From Anaerobacillus isosaccharinicus (GTDB taxonomy: Bacteria; Bacillota; Bacilli; Bacillales; Anaerobacillaceae), in the NCBI RefSeq assembly GCF_001866075.3, contig NZ_CP063356.1, positions 2,098,164 through 2,162,163 on the forward strand: a stretch of DNA of 64,000 nt, written 5' to 3'. The position numbers were made by a program, and so were the translations under genes. The notes under the pieces are model-generated. The model worked only from the letters and a program-made list of their open reading frames with translations. It did no database searches and was not told the DNA's origin. Shown in pieces: positions 18,085 through 27,433 of this stretch. Position 1 is the first letter of the stretch, and each line of letters starts with the position of its first letter.

Positions 18085-18648
18085 ATGGAATATGTTGAGC
18101 CAATAAGAGACATCGATAAAATAAATGAAATAAAGAAGACATTAGCGGAACAGTCCAAAAGAGATTTGTTACTCTTTGTACTTGGAATAAATACTGGAAT
18201 TAGAGTTAACGATTTATTAAAACTTAAAGTAAAAGATGTTTGGGAGGGAAAAAATTTAAAAGAATTTCTCACTATAGTTGATGAGAAAAGTTCAGAAAAA
18301 ACTACATATTACCTAAATGCGAAAGTTGCAACAGCTGTACGAAGTTATTTACATACCATCGAATACCAAAATGATGATTATCTCTTTAAATCGAAGAGAC
18401 TTAACAAGCCGATTACACGGCAGCAAGCTTATCGAATTATAAATCACGCTGCAAGGGAAGCAGGAATTTCAGGTAATATCGGGACACATACCCTTAGAAA
18501 AACGTTTGGGTACCATGCTTATCGAAAAGGAATAGCGATTTCACTACTAAAAATGATCTATAATCACACGACACCTGCAGAAACATTACGCTATATTGGT
18601 ATAGATAAAAACGAGAAGCATGAAATTAAAATTGATGTGAATTTATAA
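18085..18648 (+). CDS. short tyrosine recombinase (integrase catalytic domain only)
   Basis: A 187-aa protein with the catalytic residues of the tyrosine recombinase core: Arg in NTGIRVNDLL, the HxxR box GTHTLRKTFGYH, His in IYNHTTPAETLRYIGI and the nucleophile Tyr in the same motif. It lacks the N-terminal core-binding domain of XerC/D or phage integrases. Similar short stand-alone proteins occur in Bacillus chromosomes without an obvious element. ATG at 18085 follows GAGGGG. No att sites are seen. Confidence 0.88.
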   Translation: MEYVEPIRDIDKINEIKKTLAEQSKRDLLLFVLGINTGIRVNDLLKLKVKDVWEGKNLKEFLTIVDEKSSEKTTYYLNAKVATAVRSYLHTIEYQNDDYLFKSKRLNKPITRQQAYRIINHAAREAGISGNIGTHTLRKTFGYHAYRKGIAISLLKMIYNHTTPAETLRYIGIDKNEKHEIKIDVNL

Positions 18649-18670
18649 ATAGAAAGTAGGCTTTATTAAG

Positions 18671-20134
18671 GTGGAACAGACATTCAATGATTACTTTATC
18701 CTGCTCAGTGCTCTTCTATTAATTATTGGGGTTCTTACAACAAAATTCTCTTCTCGTATTGGTGTACCAGCGCTTATTCTGTTTATTCTCGTTGGGATGA
18801 TTACTGGAAGTGATGGCTTAGGCTTTATTCCTTTTGATAATCCTCAAATGACACAATTGATTGGTATCTTTGCTCTCATTATTATCCTATTTGAAGGTGG
18901 ACTGCAGACAAAATGGACAACGGTTAAACCCGTAACCAAACCAGCCCTGTCCCTAGCTACTTTAGGTGTTATTTTGACAGCAGTAATAGTTGCATTTGCG
19001 GCAAAAATAATTCTAGGTGTAACGTGGCTCGAAGGTTTCTTATTTGGTGCGATTGTAGGTTCAACAGATGCAGCAGCCGTTTTTGCTGTATTAAAAGGGC
19101 AAAATATTCGTGAGAGACTTGGAGCAACACTTGAAGCAGAATCCGGGTCAAATGATCCGATGGCGATGTTTCTGACGATTTCAATTATCCAACTAATGGT
19201 TATAGATAATCCTTCATATTGGCTGTTAATTGGCTCTTTCTTTTGGCAAATGGGAATTGGTTTAATAATAGGCCTTCTTTTAGGGAAATTAGCAACCTTA
19301 GCAATTAACCGAATTAATCTTGACTCAAGTGGACTATACCCAGTTTTTGCCCTTGCATTCGCCTTACTTATCTATAGTTTGACAGATCTAATTGGTGCGA
19401 GTGGACTGTTAGCTGTCTATGTGGCAGCACTAGTCATCGGAAATTCGGACTTAACATATCGACAATCAATCTTTAGGTTTAATGAAGGATTTGCCTGGAT
19501 GGCTCAAATATTAATGTTTACGATATTAGGTCTCTTGGTTTTTCCTTCTCAATTGATGACGATAGATGTTATTGTTAAAGGTCTATTATTGTCGATTATA
19601 TTAGTATTAGTAGCTAGGCCGGTTGCAGTCTTTCTTTCAACAATAAACATGGGGTATGACTTTAAAGAAAAGGTGTTCCTGTCTTGGGCTGGATTACGAG
19701 GAGCTGTTCCAATTGTTTTAGCGACATTTCCGATGCTAGCTGGAATAGAAAATAGCCAATTATTCTTTAATGTCGTCTTTTTCGTTGTATTAATTTCCGC
19801 TTTAGTACAAGGGTCGACTATTGCCATGTTTGCAGAGAAACTCGGTCTTACTGGTCCGAAAAAGGTTGAGCCGCCTCACTCGTTGGAGCTTGTGTCAATT
19901 GGCAAAGCAAATGCAGAAATTATTGAGTTTGAAGTGAATAAGGAATCGGATATTACCAATAAGCCCCTAGCAGTAATCGATTTCCCAAAAGATGTTCTAG
20001 TTAATGCAATTATTCGTTCGGGTGAACTAATTACACCATACGGAGAAACGGAAATTCAAGTAGGGGATGTCTTATATATTTTAGTTAGTAGAAAAAGTAA
20101 AAAAAGGTTAAAAGAAATGTTAAATCAGGATTAA
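18671..20134 (+). CDS. K+/H+ (cation/proton) antiporter, CPA1 NhaP2/CvrA type
   Basis: A 487-aa protein with about 12 membrane segments (1-385), including the ion-site motif LEAESGSNDPMAMFLTI, and a C-terminal RCK_C/TrkA_C domain (about 400-485, NKPLAVIDFPKDVLVNAII, GDVLYILVSRKSKK). This arrangement is typical of K+/H+ antiporters such as CvrA/NhaP2, which protect against high cytoplasmic K+. The start is GTG at 18671. Its neighbours (Usp protein, mrpA) suggest a cation-homeostasis region. Confidence 0.9.
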   Translation: MEQTFNDYFILLSALLLIIGVLTTKFSSRIGVPALILFILVGMITGSDGLGFIPFDNPQMTQLIGIFALIIILFEGGLQTKWTTVKPVTKPALSLATLGVILTAVIVAFAAKIILGVTWLEGFLFGAIVGSTDAAAVFAVLKGQNIRERLGATLEAESGSNDPMAMFLTISIIQLMVIDNPSYWLLIGSFFWQMGIGLIIGLLLGKLATLAINRINLDSSGLYPVFALAFALLIYSLTDLIGASGLLAVYVAALVIGNSDLTYRQSIFRFNEGFAWMAQILMFTILGLLVFPSQLMTIDVIVKGLLLSIILVLVARPVAVFLSTINMGYDFKEKVFLSWAGLRGAVPIVLATFPMLAGIENSQLFFNVVFFVVLISALVQGSTIAMFAEKLGLTGPKKVEPPHSLELVSIGKANAEIIEFEVNKESDITNKPLAVIDFPKDVLVNAIIRSGELITPYGETEIQVGDVLYILVSRKSKKRLKEMLNQD

Positions 20135-20142
20135 ACTAAAAT

Positions 20143-20171
20143 AATCCGCCACTCTCTAGGAAGTGGCGGAT
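20143..20171. terminator. bidirectional terminator
   Basis: ATCCGCCACT pairs with AGTGGCGGAT between the convergent antiporter and Usp genes. Confidence 0.8.
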
Positions 20172-20177
20172 ATCAAC

Positions 20178-20867
20178 TTACGTATCAAGATCGTTTTCAA
20201 TAGGTGTCGTCATACTTACGTTTTTTAGCTCTGTAACATAATCATCGGTTACATGAACCTGCATCGTTTCGTTATTTTTCATAAATTTGAAGACACCGTT
20301 ATTAAAGTCTGTGCCTACCTCTTTGAAGAAGATACCTTCAAACTCAATTTCTGGTGTATGGTTAAAACTAATTTTGTACTGATTACCTTCTTTCTTTAGA
20401 TAGGCACGAACTCCTTTTTCAAAATGCCCACCGTGATCTTCTTTTAGGGCGCGGGCTACGGAAATAACATGTAAGTCAACAAATGGTATTTCGCGCAACA
20501 AGACATTGATAATCGAACCTTTTGTAATTTGTTCCCAACGGCTTTGTGCTGTTTGGCCAAGAATGATTTGAGTTATATGACGTTCTCTTGCTACTTCAGC
20601 AATGACTTTTGTAACAGGTCGAGAATCGTTATCTTTAAGAATAAACTTTGCGTTATGCTCTTTCGCCAACTGTCCCCATTTTGTAATATATTCAGATTTT
20701 TCAGCGTCCAATTCGTCAAATGGCTTTGGATCAACCGTTAAAATATAAAGTGGACAGTCCATCATACTAGCGATTTTACAACCGCGTTTGATAAGTCGTT
20801 CTCCATTAGGACCATAATAAACGCAAACTAGAATACTTTCGTCCATCCGACCTTTAGTTATTTGCAT
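20178..20867 (-). CDS. universal stress protein, KdpD-Usp-like
   Basis: A 229-aa protein. The N-terminal Usp domain (about 10-145) resembles the one in KdpD: ESILVCVYYGPNGERLIKRG, then ITQIILGQTAQSRWEQITKGSI with the nucleotide-binding GQT-x-S pattern. The C-terminal 80 residues are unassigned. ATG at 20867 follows GAGGTGAAC. Possibly related to K+ or stress sensing, given the adjacent K+/H+ antiporter; that is inference. Confidence 0.82.
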   Translation of the reverse strand: MQITKGRMDESILVCVYYGPNGERLIKRGCKIASMMDCPLYILTVDPKPFDELDAEKSEYITKWGQLAKEHNAKFILKDNDSRPVTKVIAEVARERHITQIILGQTAQSRWEQITKGSIINVLLREIPFVDLHVISVARALKEDHGGHFEKGVRAYLKKEGNQYKISFNHTPEIEFEGIFFKEVGTDFNNGVFKFMKNNETMQVHVTDDYVTELKNVSMTTPIENDLDT

Positions 20868-21069
20868 ATTTCGTTCACCTCGAAAATGAATTCAGAGTTA
20901 AAATAAGTTATTTACCTTTCAAACTATGTATGACTATAGCTCATGCTTACACTTCAGTCAATGAGTTTTTATAAAATCGAAAAAAATATATAGTGTTTCT
21001 GCTGAATATTTTAAGAAGGGTTGTATACAAGCAAGATTTCAAAAAAATCGAAGTTAGGAGGGGTTATTA

Positions 21070-21520
21070 TTGGATTGGTTACATATTGTTGTATTGTCTC
21101 CATTTATATTTGCTCTATTTGTACCTTTTCTTTTTCATAGATTTAATGAAAAAGTCCATACAGGGTGGTTTGTACTACCTATTCCACTTATTCTCTTTTT
21201 CTATCTGGTAAGCTATTATCCTGTCATTGCTAATGGGGACACCGTATATCGTACATTATCATGGATACCGTCTTTAGGGATTAATTTTACAACGTATCTT
21301 GACGGATTAAGTTTCATCTTTACACTTCTTATTACAGGAATAGGATCTTTAGTAGTATTGTATTCTATTTACTATATGGCTAAAGATAAAGAGGCTCTAC
21401 ATAACTTTTATATTTACTTACTTTTATTTATGGGTGCCATGCTTGGTCTTGTGTTAGCTGATAATATTTTAGTTTTATACGTTTTTTGGGAATTAACGAG
21501 CATTTCCTCCTTTTTATTAA
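21070..21520 (+). pseudogene. mrpA: mrpA 5' fragment (Na+/H+ antiporter subunit A), cut by IS
   Basis: TTG at 21070 after GGAGG starts MDWLHIVVLSPFIFALFVPF. The frame continues through YLDGLSFIFTLLITGIGSL and ADNILVLYVFWELTSISSFL, the first 150 residues of MrpA/MnhA, a subunit of about 800 aa. It runs straight into an IS at 21521. Neither the rest of mrpA nor mrpB-G is found beyond the IS copies (from 25309). Mrp is normally the main Na+/H+ antiporter for alkaline pH homeostasis, so its loss here is notable. Confidence 0.88.
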
Positions 21521-23408
21521 ATAGACTCTCGGCATTTGCCGAGCCTTGTGGCTCAAGGTTTTCTTGAACCAATTTATTTGTATCCCTCCTATTTCTAGGT
21601 GGGATTTTTACTTTAGTTTTCTTCTTCAATTGGAAATTAATTGTTGAAAAATATCATAAAAAAACTAAAAAAACACTTGACTTTTTAGTGGAACCCCAAT
21701 AATCGCCGAGGAGGAATTGACTTCCTAACAATACGGTGAAATGGGGGATTTAAATGAAACCTGCGCTAATACCACATATCTCATATCAAAACTTCGTTTT
21801 AGACCAATTAAATACTCATTACTCAGGCGGTATACTGACTCTCGTACAAAAAGATTGGACTATTATCTCGAAGTTATGGATCACGGATCTTTCGTTTACC
21901 ACTACGTGGCTTCATGATTCATATTCAGTTAAAGGTCCTGAGCCACGTGATCCTGCTTCCATGCTTCGCTCTTATCTTTTGTGTTTATTGACAAGTCCGA
22001 CCCTGAGTATTACAGAATGGGTGAACCAACTCCATCGTGTTCCTCTTTACACGATCCTTAGCGGCTTTGAACCTGGGGATGTTCCAGGTGTCGGTACTTT
22101 TTATGACTTCTTCAGACGGCTATCAGGTTTTGAGAAGGCTAATGTAAAACCTTTTATTAAGCTCAAACGAAAAAAGAAGAAGAAGAAAAAACCGAAAAAG
22201 GGTGAAAAAGCAACTCCTAGAAACCCTGGTATTATTAGAAAATTAGTGGATCGTCATTTACGCAATGGCTCAAAACAAAAACAATTGCCGGGAGATCAAT
22301 TATACGCGTTTTTTCAATCTCAATTTCTTGAAGTTTCAGCGAGATTGGGTTTGCTTGGGGATCCCCATTCCCTTGGTGTTGTTGGAGATGGGACACCCGT
22401 GGAAACAGCGAGATACCCAAGGAGCAAACCTATTTGTGATTGTAGTGCCCAAGGACTAACGAATTGTACTCATCCTCGTCGATATTCTCAACCTGACATC
22501 GACTCAGGTTGGGATAGTTCAAGGGAGAGGTACTTCAACGGATATCATCTCTACATGATATCCACTAGCGATAGCCAATACGACTTGCCGCTATATCCAC
22601 GGCTGCATCCTGCTTCCCGGCATGATTCAGTCAGCCTAGTGGTTGGTTCAATTGAATTTTCGCAACGGTACACCTTGGGCACAATTGATAAAATCCTTCT
22701 CGATGCCGCACATGATGCAGAACCGATTTACGAATTACTGGACCATCATAATGTGGAACCATTTATTGATCTTAATGTTCGAACAAAGAAAAACTTCAGT
22801 ACGCAAAGTGATATTCAGATTTCTCCCCTAGGCGTTCCTATTTGTCCAATTGGAATGGAAATGAAACCCAATGGGTTTGACAAATCTCAAAACCGCCAAA
22901 AGTGGCGTTGTCCACTAGCTTGCGGAACAAAAAATACATGTTCCACTCCGTGTTCTAAAGCGAAGTATGGCCGCACATTTCATACGTTTAAGCGAGATAA
23001 TCTTCGTCTGTTCACTAAAACACCAAGATCTTCTGAAAAGTGGAAACTCATTTATAAACGAAGAACTTCAGTTGAACGTTCGAACAAAAGAGAAAAAGTC
23101 GATTATCACTTAGAAGCTGGGCGCCATCGCTCTACAAAAATGTGGTATGTCCGCCTATACTCAATCATGATGTGTCAACACATAGATGCTTGGTACAGTA
23201 GTCAGAAAGAGACTTTGAACATTCAGGAAATCATCTTTACTAAAAGCGCCTAGACAATTTTTAAAAAATAGAATAACTGTAGGCTTATTTGGTGCATACT
23301 TTTTTGAAAACACTATGAAAACACATCATTTTACTGTCCTGTTAATGAAATTCCCAGTAAATTTTTTACAAATCTTCGATAAACTCATCATTTATTCCGA
23401 GAGTCTAT
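21521..23408 (+). mobile_element. 1.9-kb insertion sequence, copy 1 (tandem)
   Basis: 1888 bp with 12-bp terminal inverted repeats ATAGACTCTCGG/CCGAGAGTCTAT. Both flanks are TTAA (21517-21520 and 23409-23412). One intact transposase. It is followed directly by copy 2, sharing the single middle TTAA. Confidence 0.9.
21754..23253 (+). CDS. DDE transposase, IS copy 1
   Basis: A 499-aa DDE-type transposase. N-terminal part LNTHYSGGILTLVQKDW; PGVGTFYDFFRRLSGF (DUF772-like) followed by a Lys-rich linker (KRKKKKKKKPKKGEK). Acidic candidates are VVGDGTPVETARYP, LDAAHDAEPIYELLDHH and the C-terminal RRTSVERSNKREKVDYH. A Cys/His cluster (CDCSAQGLTNCTHPRR, CPLACGTKNTCSTPC) suggests metal binding. The family is not assigned with certainty (IS5/IS1182-like). 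This copy differs at FKRDNL, LEAGRH and FTKSA from the other two. Confidence 0.9.
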   Translation: MKPALIPHISYQNFVLDQLNTHYSGGILTLVQKDWTIISKLWITDLSFTTTWLHDSYSVKGPEPRDPASMLRSYLLCLLTSPTLSITEWVNQLHRVPLYTILSGFEPGDVPGVGTFYDFFRRLSGFEKANVKPFIKLKRKKKKKKKPKKGEKATPRNPGIIRKLVDRHLRNGSKQKQLPGDQLYAFFQSQFLEVSARLGLLGDPHSLGVVGDGTPVETARYPRSKPICDCSAQGLTNCTHPRRYSQPDIDSGWDSSRERYFNGYHLYMISTSDSQYDLPLYPRLHPASRHDSVSLVVGSIEFSQRYTLGTIDKILLDAAHDAEPIYELLDHHNVEPFIDLNVRTKKNFSTQSDIQISPLGVPICPIGMEMKPNGFDKSQNRQKWRCPLACGTKNTCSTPCSKAKYGRTFHTFKRDNLRLFTKTPRSSEKWKLIYKRRTSVERSNKREKVDYHLEAGRHRSTKMWYVRLYSIMMCQHIDAWYSSQKETLNIQEIIFTKSA

Positions 23409-23412
23409 TTAA

Positions 23413-25308
23413 ATAGACTCTCGGCATTTGCCGAGCCTTGTGGCTCAAGGTTTTCTTGAGCCAATTTATTTGTATCCCTCCTATTTCTAGGTGGGATTTT
23501 TACTTTAGATTTCTTTTTCAATTGGGAATTAATTGTTGAAAAATATCATAAAAAAACTAAAAAAACACTTGACTTTTTAGTGCAACCCCAATAATCGCCG
23601 AGGAGGAATTGACTTCCTAACAATACGGTGAAATGGGGGATTTAAATGAAACCTACGCTAATACCACATATCTCATATCAAAACTTCGTTTTAGACCAAT
23701 TAAATACTCATTACTCAGGCGGTATACTGACTCTCGTACAAAAAGATTGGACTATTATCTCGAAGTTATGGATCACGGATCTTTCGTTTACCACTACGTG
23801 GCTTCATGATTCATATTCAGTTAAAGGTCCTGAGCCACGTGATCCTGCTTCCATGCTTCGCTCTTATCTTTTGTGTTTATTGACAAGTCCGACCCTGAGT
23901 ATTACAGAATGGGTGAACCAACTCCATCGTGTTCCTCTTTACACGATCCTTAGCGGCTTTGAACCTGGGGATGTTCCAGGTGTCGGTACTTTTTATGACT
24001 TCTTCAGACGGCTATCAGGTTTTGAGAAGGCTAATGTAAAACCTTTTATTAAGCTCAAACGAAAAAAGAAGAAGAAGAAAAAACCGAAAAAGGGTGAAAA
24101 AGCAACTCCTAGAAACCCTGGTATTATTAGAAAATTAGTGGATCGTCATTTACGCAATGGCTCAAAACAAAAACAATTGCCGGGAGATCAATTATACGCG
24201 TTTTTTCAATCTCAATTTCTTGAAGTTTCAGCGAGATTGGGTTTGCTTGGGGATCCCCATTCCCTTGGTGTTGTTGGAGATGGGACACCCGTGGAAACAG
24301 CGAGATACCCAAGGAGCAAACCTATTTGTGATTGTAGTGCCCAAGGACTAACGAATTGTACTCATCCTCGTCGATATTCTCAACCTGACATCGACTCAGG
24401 TTGGGATAGTTCAAGGGAGAGGTACTTCAACGGATATCATCTCTACATGATATCCACTAGCGATAGCCAATACGACTTGCCGCTATATCCACGGCTGCAT
24501 CCTGCTTCCCGGCATGATTCAGTCAGCCTAGTGGTTGGTTCAATTGAATTTTCGCAACGGTACACCTTGGGCACAATTGATAAAATCCTTCTCGATGCCG
24601 CACATGATGCAGAACCGATTTACGAATTACTGGACCATCATAATGTGGAACCATTTATTGATCTTAATGTTCGAACAAAGAAAAACTTCAGTACGCAAAG
24701 TGATATTCAGATTTCTCCCCTAGGCGTTCCTATTTGTCCAATTGGAATGGAAATGAAACCCAATGGGTTTGACAAATCTCAAAACCGCCAAAAGTGGCGT
24801 TGTCCACTAGCTTGCGGAACAAAAAATACATGTTCCACTCCGTGTTCTAAAGCGAAGTATGGCCGGACATTTCATACGTTTAAGCAAGATAATCTTCGTC
24901 TGTTCACTAAAACACCGAGGTCTTCTGAAAAGTGGAAACTGATTTATAAACGAAGAACTTCAGTTGAACGTTCGAACAAAAGAGAAAAAGTCGACTATCA
25001 CTTAGAATCTGGGCGTCATCGCTCTACAAAAATGTGGTATGTCCGCTTATATTCAATCATGATGTGTCAACACATAGATGCTTGGTACAGTAGTCAGAAA
25101 GAGACTTTGAACATCCAAGAAATCATCTTTTCTAAGAGCGCCTAGTCATTTTTAAAAAATAGCAGCCGTAGGCTTATTTGGTATACACTTTTTTGAAAAC
25201 ACTATGAAAACACTATGAAAACACATCATTTTACTGTCCTGTTAATGAATTTTCCAGTGAATTTTTTACAAACTCTCGATAAACTCATCATTTATTCCGA
25301 GAGTCTAT
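23413..25308 (+). mobile_element. 1.9-kb insertion sequence, copy 2 (tandem)
   Basis: 1896 bp with the same terminal repeats, flanked by TTAA (23409-23412 and 25309-25312). It is 11 bp longer than copy 3 because ACTATGAAAAC is duplicated in its 3' non-coding end near 25200. From 25313 to 25476 the sequence is not mrp; one frame reads MNTSGNFFWGLLVFILRV, a possible membrane-protein tail. Confidence 0.9.
23646..25145 (+). CDS. DDE transposase, IS copy 2
   Basis: 499 aa, almost identical to copy 1 but starting MKPTL and carrying FKQDNL, LESGRH and FSKSA. ATG follows GGGGG. Intact. Confidence 0.9.
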   Translation: MKPTLIPHISYQNFVLDQLNTHYSGGILTLVQKDWTIISKLWITDLSFTTTWLHDSYSVKGPEPRDPASMLRSYLLCLLTSPTLSITEWVNQLHRVPLYTILSGFEPGDVPGVGTFYDFFRRLSGFEKANVKPFIKLKRKKKKKKKPKKGEKATPRNPGIIRKLVDRHLRNGSKQKQLPGDQLYAFFQSQFLEVSARLGLLGDPHSLGVVGDGTPVETARYPRSKPICDCSAQGLTNCTHPRRYSQPDIDSGWDSSRERYFNGYHLYMISTSDSQYDLPLYPRLHPASRHDSVSLVVGSIEFSQRYTLGTIDKILLDAAHDAEPIYELLDHHNVEPFIDLNVRTKKNFSTQSDIQISPLGVPICPIGMEMKPNGFDKSQNRQKWRCPLACGTKNTCSTPCSKAKYGRTFHTFKQDNLRLFTKTPRSSEKWKLIYKRRTSVERSNKREKVDYHLESGRHRSTKMWYVRLYSIMMCQHIDAWYSSQKETLNIQEIIFSKSA

Positions 25309-25476
25309 TTAAATTATGAAACTACAAAACGATTATATTCGTTAGCTTCTATGAATACTAGCGGTAATTTTTTCTGGGGATTATTGGTGTTTATTTTAAG
25401 AGTTTTTATTTAATTCATTTAACGTCATTACCTGCTTATTAGTTGGATTCTTAAAATAAAGTACTCACTAGTGGTG

Positions 25477-25629
25477 AATTAGCGCACAGTCAGGTGTCAA
25501 AACCCTTATATATCAACAATTCTAAGCTGACTAGTGGTGGATTAGACACTAGTGAAGGATGTTGTCTAATTAGCGTACAGTACTGTTGGTGAATTAGCGT
25601 ACAGTGGTGTTGTCTAATTAGCGTACAGT
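25477..25629. repeat. iteron-like repeats, AATTAGCGYACAGT
   Basis: The 14-bp unit AATTAGCGTACAGT occurs at 25568-25581, 25592-25605 and 25616-25629 with an exact 24-bp period, plus AATTAGCGCACAGT at 25477-25490 and a degenerate copy near 25538. Preceding bases alternate between GTCT and GGTG. Candidates are replication iterons of a phage-plasmid or the multi-repeat end of an IS21-like element. Confidence 0.7.
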
Positions 25630-25794
25630 GAAAATTTTTCCTTCATTAGAGCGCAACTCCTAAAGAAAACATTAAATAAAACTATAAAGAAAACATACTT
25701 GCAAATAAATTAGCAAGGGAGAAATTATTTTTTTAATTAGTAGCTAAAGCATCCAATCAAGGGTGCTTATTTTAATTTAAAGAGGGTGGTCCAA

Positions 25795-25953
25795 TTGAAG
25801 ATTAAAGATCATCTAGATAAAGGCACCAAGAGAGCGTTAAATGATATTGGGAAAAGAAACAAAGAGAAGCTATCTACTAAGGAGTTAGAAGAACTAATGG
25901 GTGTTAATCGTGATAGATATGAAAGACGTGGTGGAGCTGTGAGGAGAAAATAA
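25795..25953 (+). CDS. 52-aa phage protein, unknown
   Basis: TTG at 25795, 8 nt after AGAGGGTGG, starts MKIKDHLDKGTKRALNDIG and continues STKELEELMGVNRDRYERRG to TAA. It is basic and helical and looks like a small phage early or DNA-associated protein. No family is recognised. It is the first gene of the rightward prophage run. Confidence 0.6.
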   Translation: MKIKDHLDKGTKRALNDIGKRNKEKLSTKELEELMGVNRDRYERRGGAVRRK

Positions 25954-26005
25954 TTGTCGCAACCAAACATACCTATAAGTTAAGATGTGAAAAGGGGGTA
26001 TGGTT

Positions 26006-26614
26006 ATGCTATCGTTCGTTACAAGACGATATTTTAAAACACGAAAACAGTTTGAAAAAAAGTACGGAGTAAATTACCACATTTTTAGTATCGGAATAAA
26101 AGAAATCAATCCGAAAGATATAGAATTCTTATCGTTACCAGAAGAAAAAGTTTCTAACGATGATAAAATGTTACGTTTAAGACTATCTTTCATTAGGAAT
26201 GGATGGACAAATGAACATCCAAGTGATTTAGCACTAGATAGATTGCCTAATAAAAAATTTACTGTTGGTAGCGGTGGAAACCATAGAGCATACTTAGCAA
26301 AAAAGCAGAAACTAAAAAAAATTAAAGCCCATGTTTATGTTTTAGTTCCTAAGCAATTCTTAATTACGATAAATGAGCAATTAGATAATTGTTACAAGGA
26401 AATAGAACGCCTTAGAAAAGAGGCTGCGGATATAAGAAGAAGATTAGATGAAATTGACGATTCTTCGGATACTTATAACGAAGAATATAAGTATTTTGAT
26501 TTAATTTGCGAAAAAGAAAATTATTATTGGTCTGAGATAGATAGATTAGTAAAAGAAGTTGCATTAAAGAACAAATTGGTAACCGAAGAAGAACTTATAT
26601 CATTATATCCCTAA
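26006..26614 (+). CDS. ParB/sulfiredoxin-fold nuclease-like phage protein
   Basis: About 202 aa. The core has the ParBc-like box FTVGSGGNHRAYLAKK after LRLSFIRNGWTNEHPSDLAL, the GxxR-type nucleotide/nuclease motif of the ParB N-terminal fold, and a C-terminal coiled coil (about 125-195). ATG at 26006 is placed 5 nt after GGGGGTATGG; the upstream ATG at 26000 is too close to the site. It may act in DNA processing or partition of the phage. Confidence 0.65.
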   Translation: MLSFVTRRYFKTRKQFEKKYGVNYHIFSIGIKEINPKDIEFLSLPEEKVSNDDKMLRLRLSFIRNGWTNEHPSDLALDRLPNKKFTVGSGGNHRAYLAKKQKLKKIKAHVYVLVPKQFLITINEQLDNCYKEIERLRKEAADIRRRLDEIDDSSDTYNEEYKYFDLICEKENYYWSEIDRLVKEVALKNKLVTEEELISLYP

Positions 26615-26699
26615 CAAAAATGTTGTCGTTATTTGACGAAAGAATAATGTAGGAAATCCCTTCCTTTTATCGAATTGTGTTGTAGGAGGAGGTGGATTT

Positions 26700-26957
26700 A
26701 TGGAATTAGAAGAAAAAAAGCAACTTAGATTAAAAATACTAGAAGAACTCTATGAAATTTATTTCAAAACAGGCAGGGGTAAGGGAACACTAAACTACTT
26801 AAAGTTTGAGGATATGCCAACTAGGACAGCGTATGAGTACTTAATCAATAAAGGATTGATATCAGAAAAACATGAAAGTGGTAATAACTTCAACTATAAA
26901 ATTACAGTAGTTGGAATAGATTTAGTTGAAGGCAGCATAGCAATACCGGGACTTTAA
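26700..26957 (+). CDS. YjcQ-like winged-helix phage protein
   Basis: An 85-aa protein, MELEEKKQLRLKILEELYEI, then PTRTAYEYLINKGLISEKH and FNYKITVVGIDLVEGS, which fits a short winged-helix fold with a beta wing as in YjcQ-family phage proteins. ATG follows GGAGGAGGTGG. Role unknown. Confidence 0.65.
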   Translation: MELEEKKQLRLKILEELYEIYFKTGRGKGTLNYLKFEDMPTRTAYEYLINKGLISEKHESGNNFNYKITVVGIDLVEGSIAIPGL

Positions 26958-27026
26958 TTGAATTACTCTTTTGCAGGCACTCCTAACAGGGTGCTTTTTA
27001 TTTTGACCTTATGGGGGTGAAAAAAG

Positions 27027-27263
27027 ATGTTAGATGAATTCATCTTTGTTTTGTATATAGATCACTTAGTTAAGATATTAGCGTTGGTATGGATTATCCT
27101 GTTGATTATTGTAGGTGTTTTAGAATTTCGAATTGCAAGAAGGAAGAAGGTATTTTTGGATAAGGCAACTGAACAACTATATTTATTAAATCATTTACTG
27201 GATAAACCGTATAAGGATGTAAAGAGTTTCTTAGCCCAGAGAGGGGACAAGACCAATGAATAA
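27027..27263 (+). CDS. 78-aa membrane protein, phage
   Basis: One strong transmembrane helix (about residues 14-34, LALVWIILLIIVGVLEF) is followed by a basic cytoplasmic tail RIARRKKVFLDKATEQLYLL. ATG at 27027 follows GGGGGTG. It overlaps the next small gene by 8 nt. No family is recognised. Confidence 0.6.
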   Translation: MLDEFIFVLYIDHLVKILALVWIILLIIVGVLEFRIARRKKVFLDKATEQLYLLNHLLDKPYKDVKSFLAQRGDKTNE

Positions 27264-27399
27264 GTTCGTTTGGATTTTATACAGTATATTACCGAGAAGA
27301 CTCAGCACTGTACGAGCATATACGGTTGGTGAAAGAAGTTTTGAGGAGTGTTCAGAGTCAATAATATGGCTTGGAAAGGTTTATAAATTGGAAAGCTAG
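27256..27399 (+). CDS. 47-aa phage protein, unknown
   Basis: ATG at 27256 lies within the previous gene, just after GAGGGGAC. It reads MNKFVWILYSILPRRLSTV to ESIIWLGKVYKLES and TAG at 27399. Overlap and position support translation. No function is assigned. Confidence 0.5.
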   Translation: MNKFVWILYSILPRRLSTVRAYTVGERSFEECSESIIWLGKVYKLES

Positions 27400-27433
27400 C
27401 AAAAAAATGGGTCCTTCTGGAGCTTTGTAATTC

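Noticed and set aside
25477-25629. CRISPR array
   Set aside because: 14-bp units with 10-bp gaps are too short for repeats and spacers, and no cas genes are present.
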